Source of the DNA: Schizochytrium sp. CCTCC M209059
Lineage: Eukaryota > Sar > Bigyra > Thraustochytrida > Thraustochytriidae
DNA length: 64,000 nucleotides
Direction: 5' to 3'
Assembly: GCA_000818945.1 (NCBI GenBank)
Contig: KN805399.1
Span: forward strand, 1-64,000
Part shown: piece after piece, positions 15,372 through 25,764 of the stretch
Numbering within the stretch: the stretch's first letter is position 1
Layout: every line of letters begins with the position of its first letter
Made by a program: the position numbers and the translations under genes
The notes under the pieces: generated by a model
Told to the model about the DNA's origin: nothing
Database searches by the model: none
The model's input: only the letters and a program-made list of their open reading frames with translations

Positions 15372-17714
15372 TCACCTTGCCTTTCCGTCTGATGATGAGA
15401 GGACGTCTTCGAGGTGCATCAGAATGTCGTGAAGTGCCAACCGCGTCGGATTGCGCTTCTGCTGCACGAGAAATGCAGAGTGAATGTCGTGGTTCTCGCG
15501 GTTCGGGTAGACCTTTTGCCAGCCGCCGAGCGAACGCCGCTCCTTGTAGTAGTCCAAGAGATACTCCCACTCTACCTTGGTGAGCTCACTGAGCATCTCC
15601 CTATCAATATCCTTGAGCGCAACGAGCAGGTCATCTGCAATGGAGGATTCTGTGCCAAACAGCATGGCCACCATGTCAGACATCATGCGCATCTTCGTAA
15701 TAGAATAATGATCGGACTTGTCGCTAGACAGCTTCATGCTGGGCTGACCATTGACTTCAATGACGCGCGGATTCATCTTGTCATCGACAATGAGATCAAC
15801 GCCCATGATTTGGAAGCAGTTCGGGCACGTGCTTTCCGAGTGGCTACTATAGTACCGGCGCCATTCCTGCTCGGCACTGAGCATGACGATCGAAATTGCA
15901 ATCTGTGCGCGCTTAAAGAGTGCCTCGTAGTCCTGGCCGGACTTGGTCAGGTAGTTGCGAAGGTCCTCGAACGCCCAGGTAATCTCCGTCACGTTCTGGT
16001 TGACATACTTTTTATTCACCGAGGTATTGGTGAGATACTGCGAACGTTTGCCGCCCTTGCGAGCATGCGGGTCGTAGGCGCTCGAAGCAAAGCGGACGAT
16101 ACCACGCTCAAACACATAGGCACGCATCGGCACCGTCGAGGTGACGAGAACGTAGGTCCGAATGTCCCACTTGCGATTCTGAATAAGATGCGGGTTGCCC
16201 AGGTAATTTTGCACAATGTGTGTCTTGAGACGAATCTTGCTCAGCTCCTTCTCACCATCGACCACTGTGATGCCCTTGCCACCACCCATGGTGAGAGGCT
16301 TGACGATAAAGGAGGCGTCTGGATGCTGCTGCGCGTACTCCTTGGCGGAGGACCATTCGCTAGGGAAGAGCCAGCAATGAAAGGTGTAGTCCGCGAACAT
16401 GGCCTCGCCTTGGGTCCCTTGCGAGATTGTTTTGCAAAAGCTATCTTTGCTCCAAAGCACAGCGCGCAAGCCAAGGACGCGATTGATGCGCTGGTATCTG
16501 TGCACCTTGGATAGTCCCGTGGACGAAAAGCAATCATCATTCTTGAGCGCAAGACAGATCAGAACGGGATGCTCGTCGGCAGCCAGAGACTTGACTGGCA
16601 TCGGGCCCTCCTTTTTGCGACGTTCCATTTGAAAACCTGCTGGCTCGAAACCTCGCGCATACGTTTCTTGATCGCGGTTCACATACGTTTTTGTGCCCCA
16701 AATAAAGACAGACTTGCCGCTGGCGTGCGCCCAAAACGAAATTTCTTTCTCAATGCGGCGCACCTCGTCTGCGTATTGCTGTACATCGCCCTTGACGACC
16801 ACAGAACGTTTGGGCGCCGATTTGACAACGGAGTGGTGCTCGTTTGCGTGGTTTGACAAAGGGTGACTATTTTCTGACTCCGGTTCATCGTTCGCGTCAC
16901 TCTCGGGCTCCACCGCATAATAATCCGGCTCGTGAACCTCGGTTCCGGTAATTGTTTCCGAGCTCGAGTCCCGGACCACCTCGCGAAGTCGTTTCGTCTC
17001 CTTTTCTTCCCACATGAGCTGGTCTCGGACGCGCGAGCGCCACTCTGCCTCGGACGCCTTGCTTGCATCGTTTTGCGCCACATCGTCAAGCTCCTGGAGT
17101 TCGGCATCCCACTTTTCAATTTGTTGCTGCAGCTTCTCAGCAAACTCGAGCTCCTCTTCGTCCATGTCGGAGGTGTCGGTAAGCTGATCAGGCTGATGGA
17201 GGACATCAAAGGAGAAACGCGTATCGGCGGGTAAGAGACTCTTGTCCATATTTTTGCGAATGTCCTCGAGCTTCATTTCGAGCAATGCTGTCTCGAGAAA
17301 CTTTATGCGCGCTTCCTCGGCAGCCTTCTTCTTCTCTTCCTCAAAGGCCGCGAGGCTTTCGGGCGATTCCTCGGCGCTTGCGTCAGACGCAGACTCGTCC
17401 ACATCGCTCGGATCCTCGTCGCCGTCGTCGGGCATTTCTTCGTCCTCGCCGCCACCTTCGATGTCTTCATCGCCATCACCATCTCCGTCGGTGTCGCCCT
17501 TCTTGGTGCCGCTCGACTCAGCTCTGGCCACAGAGGCATCCAAGGAAGCAAAGCTTCCCAGTGGATTGAGCACGACTCCTGGCAAAGTTTGTTCCTGCCG
17601 CCTTAGGTTGTCGTGCAGGTCATGGTAAATCTGCGTGTTCGCTCCAAAATTAAAGGTGAACACCAGGATTGTGATGCCCAAGAGATACAAGTAGTCGAGC
17701 CGTGACAGGTTCAT
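15372..17714 (-). CDS. Membrane-anchored tubulin-tyrosine-ligase-like (TTLL-type ATP-grasp) protein
   Basis: A 780-residue protein. Residues about 8-26 (YLYLLGITILVFTFNF) form a single membrane anchor directly at the N-terminus. An acidic disordered and coiled-coil region follows to about residue 300. The TTL-type ATP-grasp domain fills the rest: FHCWLFPSEW, ASFIVKPLTMGGGKGITVVDG (ATP-binding lysine and glycine loop), HIVQNYLGNPHLIQNRKWDIRTYVLV, YLTNTSVNKKY, and IMGVDLIVDDKMNPRVIEVNGQPS with the metal-binding E and N. This fold ligates amino acids to protein carboxyl groups, usually Glu or Gly on tubulin. A membrane anchor of the type II or signal-anchor kind is unusual and suggests a different or membrane-bound substrate. 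It is divergent from WDR90. Confidence 0.8.
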   Translation of the reverse strand: MNLSRLDYLYLLGITILVFTFNFGANTQIYHDLHDNLRRQEQTLPGVVLNPLGSFASLDASVARAESSGTKKGDTDGDGDGDEDIEGGGEDEEMPDDGDEDPSDVDESASDASAEESPESLAAFEEEKKKAAEEARIKFLETALLEMKLEDIRKNMDKSLLPADTRFSFDVLHQPDQLTDTSDMDEEELEFAEKLQQQIEKWDAELQELDDVAQNDASKASEAEWRSRVRDQLMWEEKETKRLREVVRDSSSETITGTEVHEPDYYAVEPESDANDEPESENSHPLSNHANEHHSVVKSAPKRSVVVKGDVQQYADEVRRIEKEISFWAHASGKSVFIWGTKTYVNRDQETYARGFEPAGFQMERRKKEGPMPVKSLAADEHPVLICLALKNDDCFSSTGLSKVHRYQRINRVLGLRAVLWSKDSFCKTISQGTQGEAMFADYTFHCWLFPSEWSSAKEYAQQHPDASFIVKPLTMGGGKGITVVDGEKELSKIRLKTHIVQNYLGNPHLIQNRKWDIRTYVLVTSTVPMRAYVFERGIVRFASSAYDPHARKGGKRSQYLTNTSVNKKYVNQNVTEITWAFEDLRNYLTKSGQDYEALFKRAQIAISIVMLSAEQEWRRYYSSHSESTCPNCFQIMGVDLIVDDKMNPRVIEVNGQPSMKLSSDKSDHYSITKMRMMSDMVAMLFGTESSIADDLLVALKDIDREMLSELTKVEWEYLLDYYKERRSLGGWQKVYPNRENHDIHSAFLVQQKRNPTRLALHDILMHLEDVLSSSDGKAR

Positions 17715-18989
17715 CTTTCTTTTGCCAAGAGCTTTGCTTGCCGAGTCAAATCGAGACGACGTGGCCAGAGTAGTTATTCAATGAGCTTGCAGTGGAGGGC
17801 TCAGACCCTTGGGACGCTATTATGTGATGCAAAGCAATGCGATGTTGGACTCTGCACTGCTATGCCACGCTAGACCACGCGCAAAGCTTGCTTGCGTGCT
17901 TGCTTGCTTACTTGCTTGTCTGTCTACCTGTCTGTCAGAGCACGGCTGGCCAGCCGGTCTTTCCCAGGCGATATGATCTTCACCCTGGTGGCCGGGTCAC
18001 GCCGCACCGGCCCTCTTGCCAAGGTGCGTCCACCTCCGTGCGCCCCGGAGATCTAGCTTGGCGACGCGCCTCAGGGGCTGGCGTTGCGAGGCGCGCACGC
18101 CGCCCGCGGTCTCCCCAGCCTCTCTGCGCGGCTTCCCGCCCGCGGGCTGCGTCGGCACGGCCCCGACCCGTGCGAGCCGACGTTGATGGAATGACTCTGC
18201 GTGGTTTGGTCATCCACGGGCGTTGCGTATCTGCATCCTTCGGAGCTTTTAGCGCATTTAGAATTTCTGGAACTATATGGGCCAGGCTCCTTCCATCCTC
18301 TTCGTTTCAACATGCAGTGCAGTTGGCAAGGGAAAGAAGAAAGAGGACGGAGGCTGGTTTGCAGACAAGACCTAGACGTACCTGTTTTGATCAGGAAAGG
18401 AGTCAACAAAGCGAACATCGAAAATTGCAAAAGCGTGCTTGCGACAGATTCTTGGTCCTATGGTGAAAACGAGTGGTATAGCCATGGCGAATGTGAATGG
18501 TGCAGATCCATCTTTCAGACGCAGGTCTTCTCTTCGGACATGATGGTTGTTTGGTTTACTCCATAGCACTGATCATGCCGACACAACTCAGCTCTCTTGT
18601 TTTCAAGTTCACGAGGCAACTTGCCGCTAGCTGGTTCCTTTGCTCGTTCGCTCGCCCAATCTACTATCCCACCCTTTGTAGCTAGGCCTAGCTACTGGAG
18701 GAGAGAATAACCGCCGTCAAAGTCAAAAGGCGGGAAAAAAAAATCAAAATAATCAAACTGCCACCGATCAAGCAAAGGGTCCAAACACTGTCCCTCGTGC
18801 CATCGCTCGATTCATTCGACAGTCGAAAGCGAGGAGCGCACACGCGCAAGGCGCGGTTCGCGCGTGCGACACTCGCACACTAGCTCTCGCTCGCTCGCTC
18901 GCTCGCTCAGTCTTGTTCGCTGCGTGTCTCTCTCTACCTGAGGCGTGTGACCACACTCGTTGCGCGCGAGAATTGCAAACATTCACATC
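17715..18989. promoter_or_regulatory. Divergent promoter region TTLL/WDR90 with repeats and an 18-bp palindrome
   Basis: A 1,275-bp gap between divergent genes. It has a CTTG/TCTG-rich tract (about 17886-17940), a GC-rich patch (about 18000-18190), the perfect 18-bp palindrome GTAGCTAGGCCTAGCTAC (18678-18695) and a TCGC tract (about 18886-18908) just before the WDR90 leader. ORFs here are short, without family features, and not called. Confidence 0.6.
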
Positions 18990-21900
18990 ATGGCGACAGC
19001 GTCGAGCATTTGGCAGCGACCGTTCGTGGACGTGTTCAAGCTCGTGGGGCTGAGCACCGGGTCGTGGGCAAACTGCGAGCGTGAAGGAAATGTGAAGCAA
19101 ACGCTGGACAAAACCATTGGAAAGAATGTCGTGCGCATCACAGGTGCCGTCGCCACGGCCAACAAGCTTGTAGTTCCTGGCAAGCAACATCAAGCAGGAC
19201 TTGGCCTGACGGGAAGTTTCGTGTACGTTCAAGTGCGCCCTTTGCCGCACCAACTCTTTACGATTATTGTGGAGGTCCTGTGCAAGGACGGAAGCGCCAC
19301 ACGCATTACTTTGAGCAACATGTTTCGTGTGCCATCACGGCGCGGGGCCCGCATCCTGGTCCCGCTCGATCTGGCCGACGATTGGTACACGATCGGTCTC
19401 GACGTTCCTTTTCTCTTGGAGCGCTTCAAGGACCCGGCGCGACCCAGCGAGTACTGGTGTTTAAAGAGTATTTCCGTCTTTGCAGGTGTCCAGATTCGCA
19501 ACGTGTTCACAGCAGAGACGCCGTACCGTTCCACGCCCGATCTTGCCAATGATAGCGAGATGGCCAACTTGGAGGCCCTGCCCACTGCGCTACAAATGTC
19601 CAGGTCAAACCCGAATCTCGTCATTTGGGCTCCCGCCGTACCGCACAACATCTCGTATTCTTCAACAACTTCGGTCCCACTGCGCTCACTGGCGGCTGGC
19701 TCGGGTGGCAGCTTGCCTTCGCCAGGCTTGTCCTTGACCTCTTCTCCGGCCCCATCCCTCACGGAAGAGTCGAAAGCCGCATCCTCTTTTACTTCTCTTC
19801 ATGGGGCCCGCGACGAACCGCGCAAGAAGACCTCCGGAAACAAGACGAGCCGCCAACGGGTCTCGCGCAAGCCATCGGAAAATGACTCGCACAAAGGGAA
19901 CGCAGTGGCGTCCGCTGACGACTCTCCAGCGGCGACTCCATCATCTCTTGCATCCTCGAAGCGATTCCCTACTGCACCCCCTCCGCCACCGAAACATCTT
20001 CCCGCGGTGGTAGAGACCTCGGCGCTCGAAAAGGCTCCTTGTGCAACCTCGCAGAAACCCCAACGTCCTGCTCCAGTGCCGTCAGTTCCTGCGCTACGCC
20101 CAGACCCCGTCATGAAGCTGCATACCTACGTAGGGCATTCGTATGCGCTGGAAAGCGCAAGACCACTCTGGTCCGGCGATGGGAAACACATTATCTATGC
20201 CAGTGCGAGCAATATCATCATGGGCAATGTAGAAAACCCGCATCGCCAGCAGCGCATTCTCCTTGGTCATACCGCACGAGTGAATTGCCTCGCACTGGAT
20301 CCCGAAGGATCAATGCTGGCCTCGAGCCAAGAGGGACGCAACCCGGTCATTCGACTCTGGAACACGACCTCGTGCAAGTGCATTTCTGTGATTGCGGCCA
20401 GCTCCGGAGGCGGGCTACGAGCCTTAGACTTTAGCGCCGACGGGAGTTTTCTCTGTGCCGTTGGCCGAAATGAGCACAACCGCACGCAAATCTACGTGTG
20501 GAAAGTCTCTGGACTCCAATCCAGCGCGAGTGGCCGGGCGACAATGTCCACTACGAATATGACTACAGTACAACAGGGCAGCGCCCAAGACTCGCGGATC
20601 TCGCTTGTGGCGCGTCAAACGTCAGAATTTGACATTGTTCGCATTCGCTTTTCGCCGTACGACTCTTTCCAACTCGTGTCGTGCGGCCGCGAGAACATTC
20701 GGTTCTGGCGGATTCGCAACCGGCACATGTCCGGCACACCGGTAGTTCTCAACGAATTTGCGCGCAAGGCGGTATTTTCCGATTTGGCCTTTGAGAGCGA
20801 TTTTGGAAGTGCAACCGCGGAAAGCAGCGCGATTGGAGGCGGAACGACCGCGTTTGACAAGCGGGTCTTTGTCGCGACCAACCTTGGAACTGTCGCAGCT
20901 GTGCACTATGAGCGGCGCACGGTCCTCTGTATTTACCGTCTGCACGATGGGCCCATTCACGCACTGACCGTGAATGAGGGTTTCTGCGTGACAGCGTCTG
21001 AGGATCAGCACGTCCGCGTGTGGCCTTTGGACTTTGCAGATTTCTTTCTCGAGGCGCGCCATGAGTCTCCCGTTGGTGCGGTCGATGTCTCGCCTGACGG
21101 CCTCAAGATTCTCACGAGCTCAACAGCAGGGGTTCTTGGCGTGCTGGACGTGGCAACGCACTCGCATACGGTCAAGCTTCGTGCTCATGGGAGCACGGTC
21201 TCGTGTGTGAGCTTTCGAGCTGGCCCGCACGGCGGAAATGAGATGGCCTCTGCATCTTCGGACGGAACAGTTCGTGTGTGGTCCGTACCCGGATGTGAGC
21301 AAATGTACGAGTTCCGGTCCGACGAAGACGAGGCGCTGTGCTGCGCGTACCACCCAGACAAGAATCAGAATCTGCTGATTTGCGGATACAAGTCCGGAAC
21401 TCTGCGTGTCTTTGATGTGCAAGGCACGGCTTTGGTATACGAGTACAAGCAACATGCCGCCGCTGCGCGGGGCGTTGGCATGCACGCAGAAGGCATTTGT
21501 GCCATCACGCTCAGCGAAGACGGCCATCTCTGCGTATATGATAGCGCCGAGTACTTTCAACCGACCAAAATGATTGCCCTCGAGGACGGCGTCGCACCGG
21601 CGTCGAGCAAGACGGAAGCTAGACGATGGACACCAAAGTGTCTCGCCATGGACCCACGCGGCAGGCTTGCCGCGGCAGTGCACCCGTTTCGACCTGAAAT
21701 TGTCCTGGTCGCGACCGACTCGCAGCGCCAGCTCGTGGACTTTGAGATTGTCCTACGTATCAAACGCACTACCAACTCGTCACGAACCAGCGGTCGTTTG
21801 CCTCTTTTTGACGCGATTATCTTTTCCTCAAGCGGCGAGGAAATTTTCGCAACGACGACCGACAATCGCATTGTCAAGTACCGCATCTTACATGGGGCGG

Positions 21901-24356
21901 AGCAAGGCTGGGACGCCATACTGGTGCGCGATGCTCATTCGATGCATCCGGCCTCGGTGAGTGCTCTGGCGTTGAGCCCTTTTGGGGCTGACTACATGGC
22001 CACGGCAGGTAGCGACAACATGGTGCAGATTTGGGACGCACGCATGCGCGGGACGACGCCGACGCTACAGAAATTTATTGGTCACGCCTCAGAGGTGCGT
22101 GACGCCAACTTTTCGCTCGACGGTCGTTTTCTCGCCACAGTGGGCAGCGAACAGGCCATGCTTTTGTGGGAATTCTTTGGGCAACCTTCCGAGGGTCCTT
22201 TCGCCCCGACCGCGATCATGGCTGAGACGGAAGTGGAAGGCGAGCAAGAAGAGATCGAGACGACAGAACAGACTCTTTTGGAGCCCGACGCTGCAACGAC
22301 GCGCCACTATGCTGAAAACAAACTTGCTCGTACGGTTCGAAGGCATCCGCTGTGCGAGCTAGGCTACGCGGGGAACCTTGTGCCTGCGCAATGTTCTGCA
22401 ACGCATGTCATCGCAGATCAGGTTCTTGGCGTTAACACGTCAACAACCTCTGTCATGGCCTGGCATCCGGAGACGGGGCTTCTGGTGTATAGCTGCGGAC
22501 GAAGCGTGGTGTTTATGGATCTCGAAAGCCAAAGGCAGCAGATCTTTGCAAATCACGAAAGTACGGTGTCCGCGGTTACTCTCGGCGCAAGTGGATGCCT
22601 TTTCGCTTCAGGCGCCGGCATGGCCACTGCTGCAGGCGCAGCGGCAGCCGGTCGTCAAGGAAAAAGCGCAGAACTCGTCATTTACAAGGTGGCTTTGAGC
22701 GAGACAGGACATGATGTGAGTGTTGCGCACGTTTTGGTTGGGCATTTGCATGGCGGGGCTCAGGCGATGCAATTTTCGGCCAATGAGACGAGGCTCGCCT
22801 CCCTTGGCGCAGCAGGAAATGGCATGATTTGCATCTGGGACGTACGTCTAGGTACGCTCGAGTCTAGTCACCGTCTGGTTGACGGGCTTGGCTTTGATCT
22901 CTTGTGGGTGTCGGGCGACACCATTGTCAGCACAGGTGCAAGTGGTCAATTGGCGTTCTGGCGCGTCCCGGCCAGTGCCGCAGAGGGGGAAATTCACCTC
23001 GCCACGCTCCATCAGACGTCGCGCCTCGGGCAAGAGGGCGCAGACTTGACTCGCATCGCCAAAGCGCCCAAGTGGCTGACGCGCGCGCACGGAGCGGAGA
23101 TGGTCATGGCTCTAGGAGACGCGCATGGGCACGTTCGTGTCATTGCGCTGCCCGAACGCGTCGAGCTTGCGCGTTGGCAGGCAGCCGAAGACGAAATTAC
23201 GGCTTTAGTATGGTGTGATAAACACCTCATTGTCGGCGTTCGAAGTGGGGTGGTAGTTATCTGGGACGTGGGGGAGCAGTACCCAGATGAGGGCCAGATT
23301 CCAGCGCATGTTTTTAGCTACAAGGATGCAGTCCTCGATATGTGCTGGGAAGGCCTCGATGGCTTGGTGCTCACCGCTGGTGCGTCTTGCGTGTACACGA
23401 ACGTCCAGGATCAACGTTTAGTTCCTCTTGTAAGGGGTCCTCCGGATGCAATTGAGGATCTGAGCGTGAGTGCGGATGGCTCACTTCTCGTGAGCTGCGG
23501 TGGCAAGAATGAGGCTTCTTCGTCGACTGTGAGGCTTTGGGAGCCAAACACACTGGAAACCTTTGCTCAAGTGAGCGTTGCCGAGGACGGTGTTGCGATC
23601 CGATCAGCAACTTTGGTCGCGCCCTTGGGCGCACCGCCGAAACTCTGTGCTCTTGCCTGTTCGGACGGTAGTATTCGTGTGGTGAACATCTCCTCCTCGC
23701 TGCTGGTATCCTGTGTGCAAGTGCTTGGCGGTGCTGATGCCCTCGTGTCCGTGTGTCAGGTTGGGGACCAACTCGTCGCTGCTTCGATGCGCGGAGCAGT
23801 TCTGGCCATTACTGTAGATCTTGCGAGTGGCGCGCTTGACGCTTCCTCATTGTACATGGTATGTGATTCTGGAGACGAAGCGAGCGGATATTCTCATGTT
23901 TGTCTCAGCAGCGATGCGCGCGTGCCCAATGTGGTGGCAGTCGTGGGCGCGGGCGGTCAGCTTCAAGTTTTCTCTACGGCGCAGTCTGGGCGCGCGGAAG
24001 AGCTCCTGGCTAGTGCAGAACTGCCATTCGAATTTGTCGGATTCTCGTGGGGGGACGAGGACCGACTTGTTTGTGCGACCGCTCACTCGGTTGCGTACAT
24101 CGACGTCGGCGGCGAAAAAATTGTGCTTTCTGCTGAGGTCACACTCTCAGATGAGGAGCGTGTGACAGCTCTCGCTGGCGACTACGTTGGCACCAATTTT
24201 GGGCGCGTGTTGCGGCTCGATGTTTCGAGTATGGAGATACAGGTACTTTTCGACGCTCATGGCAGTCCTGTGAGCTCGCTCTCAGGTAACCCCATGCACG
24301 GCCTTTTGCTGTCGGCGGCGGGGCAAGAGTTGGTGAAACATTGTGTTCCAAAGTAG
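18990..24356 (+). CDS. WDR90/POC16-like ciliary protein (CFAP20-type domain plus WD40 repeats)
   Basis: ATG 18990 (MATASSIWQRPFVDVFKLVG) opens a 1,788-residue protein. Residues about 10-185 form a CFAP20/DUF667-type domain: NCEREGNVKQTLDKTIGKNVVRITG, then VQVRPLPHQLFTIIVEVLCKDGS, then DWYTIGLDVPFLLE. A Ser/Pro-rich linker follows (about 190-385). Many WD40 repeats then run to the end, for example ARVNCLALDPEGSMLASSQ, GPIHALTVNEGFCVTASEDQHVRVW and STVSCVSFRAGPHG. The order and size match WDR90 (human about 1,750 residues) and Chlamydomonas POC16, which sit on the inner wall of centriole microtubules. The single reading frame has no introns or breaks. This implies a centriole or basal body in the organism. 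Confidence 0.88.
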   Translation: MATASSIWQRPFVDVFKLVGLSTGSWANCEREGNVKQTLDKTIGKNVVRITGAVATANKLVVPGKQHQAGLGLTGSFVYVQVRPLPHQLFTIIVEVLCKDGSATRITLSNMFRVPSRRGARILVPLDLADDWYTIGLDVPFLLERFKDPARPSEYWCLKSISVFAGVQIRNVFTAETPYRSTPDLANDSEMANLEALPTALQMSRSNPNLVIWAPAVPHNISYSSTTSVPLRSLAAGSGGSLPSPGLSLTSSPAPSLTEESKAASSFTSLHGARDEPRKKTSGNKTSRQRVSRKPSENDSHKGNAVASADDSPAATPSSLASSKRFPTAPPPPPKHLPAVVETSALEKAPCATSQKPQRPAPVPSVPALRPDPVMKLHTYVGHSYALESARPLWSGDGKHIIYASASNIIMGNVENPHRQQRILLGHTARVNCLALDPEGSMLASSQEGRNPVIRLWNTTSCKCISVIAASSGGGLRALDFSADGSFLCAVGRNEHNRTQIYVWKVSGLQSSASGRATMSTTNMTTVQQGSAQDSRISLVARQTSEFDIVRIRFSPYDSFQLVSCGRENIRFWRIRNRHMSGTPVVLNEFARKAVFSDLAFESDFGSATAESSAIGGGTTAFDKRVFVATNLGTVAAVHYERRTVLCIYRLHDGPIHALTVNEGFCVTASEDQHVRVWPLDFADFFLEARHESPVGAVDVSPDGLKILTSSTAGVLGVLDVATHSHTVKLRAHGSTVSCVSFRAGPHGGNEMASASSDGTVRVWSVPGCEQMYEFRSDEDEALCCAYHPDKNQNLLICGYKSGTLRVFDVQGTALVYEYKQHAAAARGVGMHAEGICAITLSEDGHLCVYDSAEYFQPTKMIALEDGVAPASSKTEARRWTPKCLAMDPRGRLAAAVHPFRPEIVLVATDSQRQLVDFEIVLRIKRTTNSSRTSGRLPLFDAIIFSSSGEEIFATTTDNRIVKYRILHGAEQGWDAILVRDAHSMHPASVSALALSPFGADYMATAGSDNMVQIWDARMRGTTPTLQKFIGHASEVRDANFSLDGRFLATVGSEQAMLLWEFFGQPSEGPFAPTAIMAETEVEGEQEEIETTEQTLLEPDAATTRHYAENKLARTVRRHPLCELGYAGNLVPAQCSATHVIADQVLGVNTSTTSVMAWHPETGLLVYSCGRSVVFMDLESQRQQIFANHESTVSAVTLGASGCLFASGAGMATAAGAAAAGRQGKSAELVIYKVALSETGHDVSVAHVLVGHLHGGAQAMQFSANETRLASLGAAGNGMICIWDVRLGTLESSHRLVDGLGFDLLWVSGDTIVSTGASGQLAFWRVPASAAEGEIHLATLHQTSRLGQEGADLTRIAKAPKWLTRAHGAEMVMALGDAHGHVRVIALPERVELARWQAAEDEITALVWCDKHLIVGVRSGVVVIWDVGEQYPDEGQIPAHVFSYKDAVLDMCWEGLDGLVLTAGASCVYTNVQDQRLVPLVRGPPDAIEDLSVSADGSLLVSCGGKNEASSSTVRLWEPNTLETFAQVSVAEDGVAIRSATLVAPLGAPPKLCALACSDGSIRVVNISSSLLVSCVQVLGGADALVSVCQVGDQLVAASMRGAVLAITVDLASGALDASSLYMVCDSGDEASGYSHVCLSSDARVPNVVAVVGAGGQLQVFSTAQSGRAEELLASAELPFEFVGFSWGDEDRLVCATAHSVAYIDVGGEKIVLSAEVTLSDEERVTALAGDYVGTNFGRVLRLDVSSMEIQVLFDAHGSPVSSLSGNPMHGLLLSAAGQELVKHCVPK

Positions 24357-24859
24357 GAGGAAAGCTTACAACAATCAAATTCAACATTTTGTCTGCATTG
24401 TTATACGCTTCTACGAGAATGAATGTAGACGGAGTGCTGTTGTCAGAGCGGCGGGCCAAGAGTCAAATTCACAGAGACCTTGGACGTCAAGGAAGTAATC
24501 GAAATCAGCACTTTTCTCTGTGCTAGTACCAAGAATAGGATTTGGGACGCAAATGTTGATGCTGTGAGCTCTCTTTTTCAAAATCGATCGAAGCACGCGG
24601 CAGGGTCTAATCATCCGTCTTGAAGTAGGAACATCAAAAGAAGATCGAATCAAAAGTTGAACAGAGATCGAGGAGTCTGTCTATTCACATATTGTCGTGC
24701 AAAGAGTAGGCCTAGTACGAACAAAGGCGGACACACAAGCGAGTATCATTCCGAAGAAAGTGAAGACTTGTGGACCGATCACGAGTCTGCGTTTCATTTA
24801 CATATCATTTTGTTGCGTAAAGATCTCGTGTCGAAGATGTCTCGCCGTGCAATGAGAGG
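24357..24859. other. Intergenic, convergent 3' ends
   Basis: A 503-bp, relatively AT-rich gap between WDR90 and the small membrane protein gene. It contains TAGGCCTA at 24707-24714. Nothing else was recognised. Confidence 0.65.
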
Positions 24860-25159
24860 TCAGATTGCGTTCAGTTCACTCGAAGATGATGACGATGATG
24901 GCACGTGAGGCCCAGAGTTTTCGTCTGAAGTGAAGAGAAGCTTGACAGAGATAAGGCACTCGGTCACAACGGCAGCTGCAACGAGCGCCCCGCTTATCGT
25001 TCTCGCCATGCAGCCCTTGCAGAGGCTCTCTGGGTCGCAAGACCCGCTGGCATTGTCGCGCGTCTCTACAATGGCGTTATCGACGCGGGCCAGGAGCTCG
25101 CGGTAGTACGCGTCGTCGCGGGAGCCGCCGCTTATCCCTCCAGCGTCTGCGTCGCCCAT
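24860..25159 (-). CDS. Small CxxC membrane protein, possibly DMAC1-like
   Basis: A 99-residue protein from ATG 25159. Residues about 10-35 are polar and helical, then SLCKGCMARTISGALVAAAVVTECLISVKLLF gives a CxxC followed at once by one hydrophobic segment (about 52-76), and a Ser-rich tail ends it. A CxxC directly before a short hydrophobic helix resembles DMAC1/DUF4536-type mitochondrial proteins, but the match is weak and by eye only. The frame has a clean ATG and sits between two well-supported genes with normal spacing, which favours a real gene. Function not assigned. Confidence 0.5.
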   Translation of the reverse strand: MGDADAGGISGGSRDDAYYRELLARVDNAIVETRDNASGSCDPESLCKGCMARTISGALVAAAVVTECLISVKLLFTSDENSGPHVPSSSSSSSELNAI

Positions 25160-25764
25160 GCTTTCGTGATTCGCCTCGACTGCCTACCCCGTGGTAGAGG
25201 CGGGACTTTGTGCGCGAGGGGCCTTTGGCAGGCGAGACGGCCTGAACGCGATCAGTCGCCCGTGCCTACCTCCTTTACGCCCGTCCGCTCGCAAGTGTCC
25301 CCGCCACGAGCAGCCAGCGAATCGCGGCGGAGAGAGTTTCGCTTTTCCGATTGATGATCTTTCTCCCTTCTCGCTTATTATCTTCATCAATGTGAAGACG
25401 AGGACCGGTCATCATCCGAGTTACTACGGCGCTGGCACTGGCAGAGAGAGAGCGAGAGAGTACGAGAGAGTCGTATCGTGGGGGGCACCATGCTGGCAGT
25501 CAGACATTAAAAGAATGACAAGTGCCGGGGACACATTTATTCATCCCTCCACTTCTTGACGCACTCACACGCAAGATGATGTTTTGCAATGGCAATCAGA
25601 CGAGAAAGAATGAATGAATACATGCATGCACATTGACTCATTCCTTCCTGCACTCCTTCAAGATAATATTTTTGCAGAGATTAATGTAGTCGACCTTTTG
25701 GACATACATACCTACATGCATGCATGCGTGCATGGGTGAGAGAGAAAAAGAGCCTTTGGATAGA
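25160..25764. other. Intergenic
   Basis: A 605-bp gap: the promoter side of the small membrane protein gene and the 3' side of the TLC gene. It holds a gagagagcgagagagta purine run (about 25441-25470), ATGAATGAAT and CATGCATGCA microsatellites (about 25608-25635 and 25707-25735). No gene seen. Confidence 0.65.

Noticed and set aside
15414..16514. 366-residue plus-strand frame inside the TTLL gene
   Set aside because: Antisense shadow of a well-supported ATP-grasp coding region.
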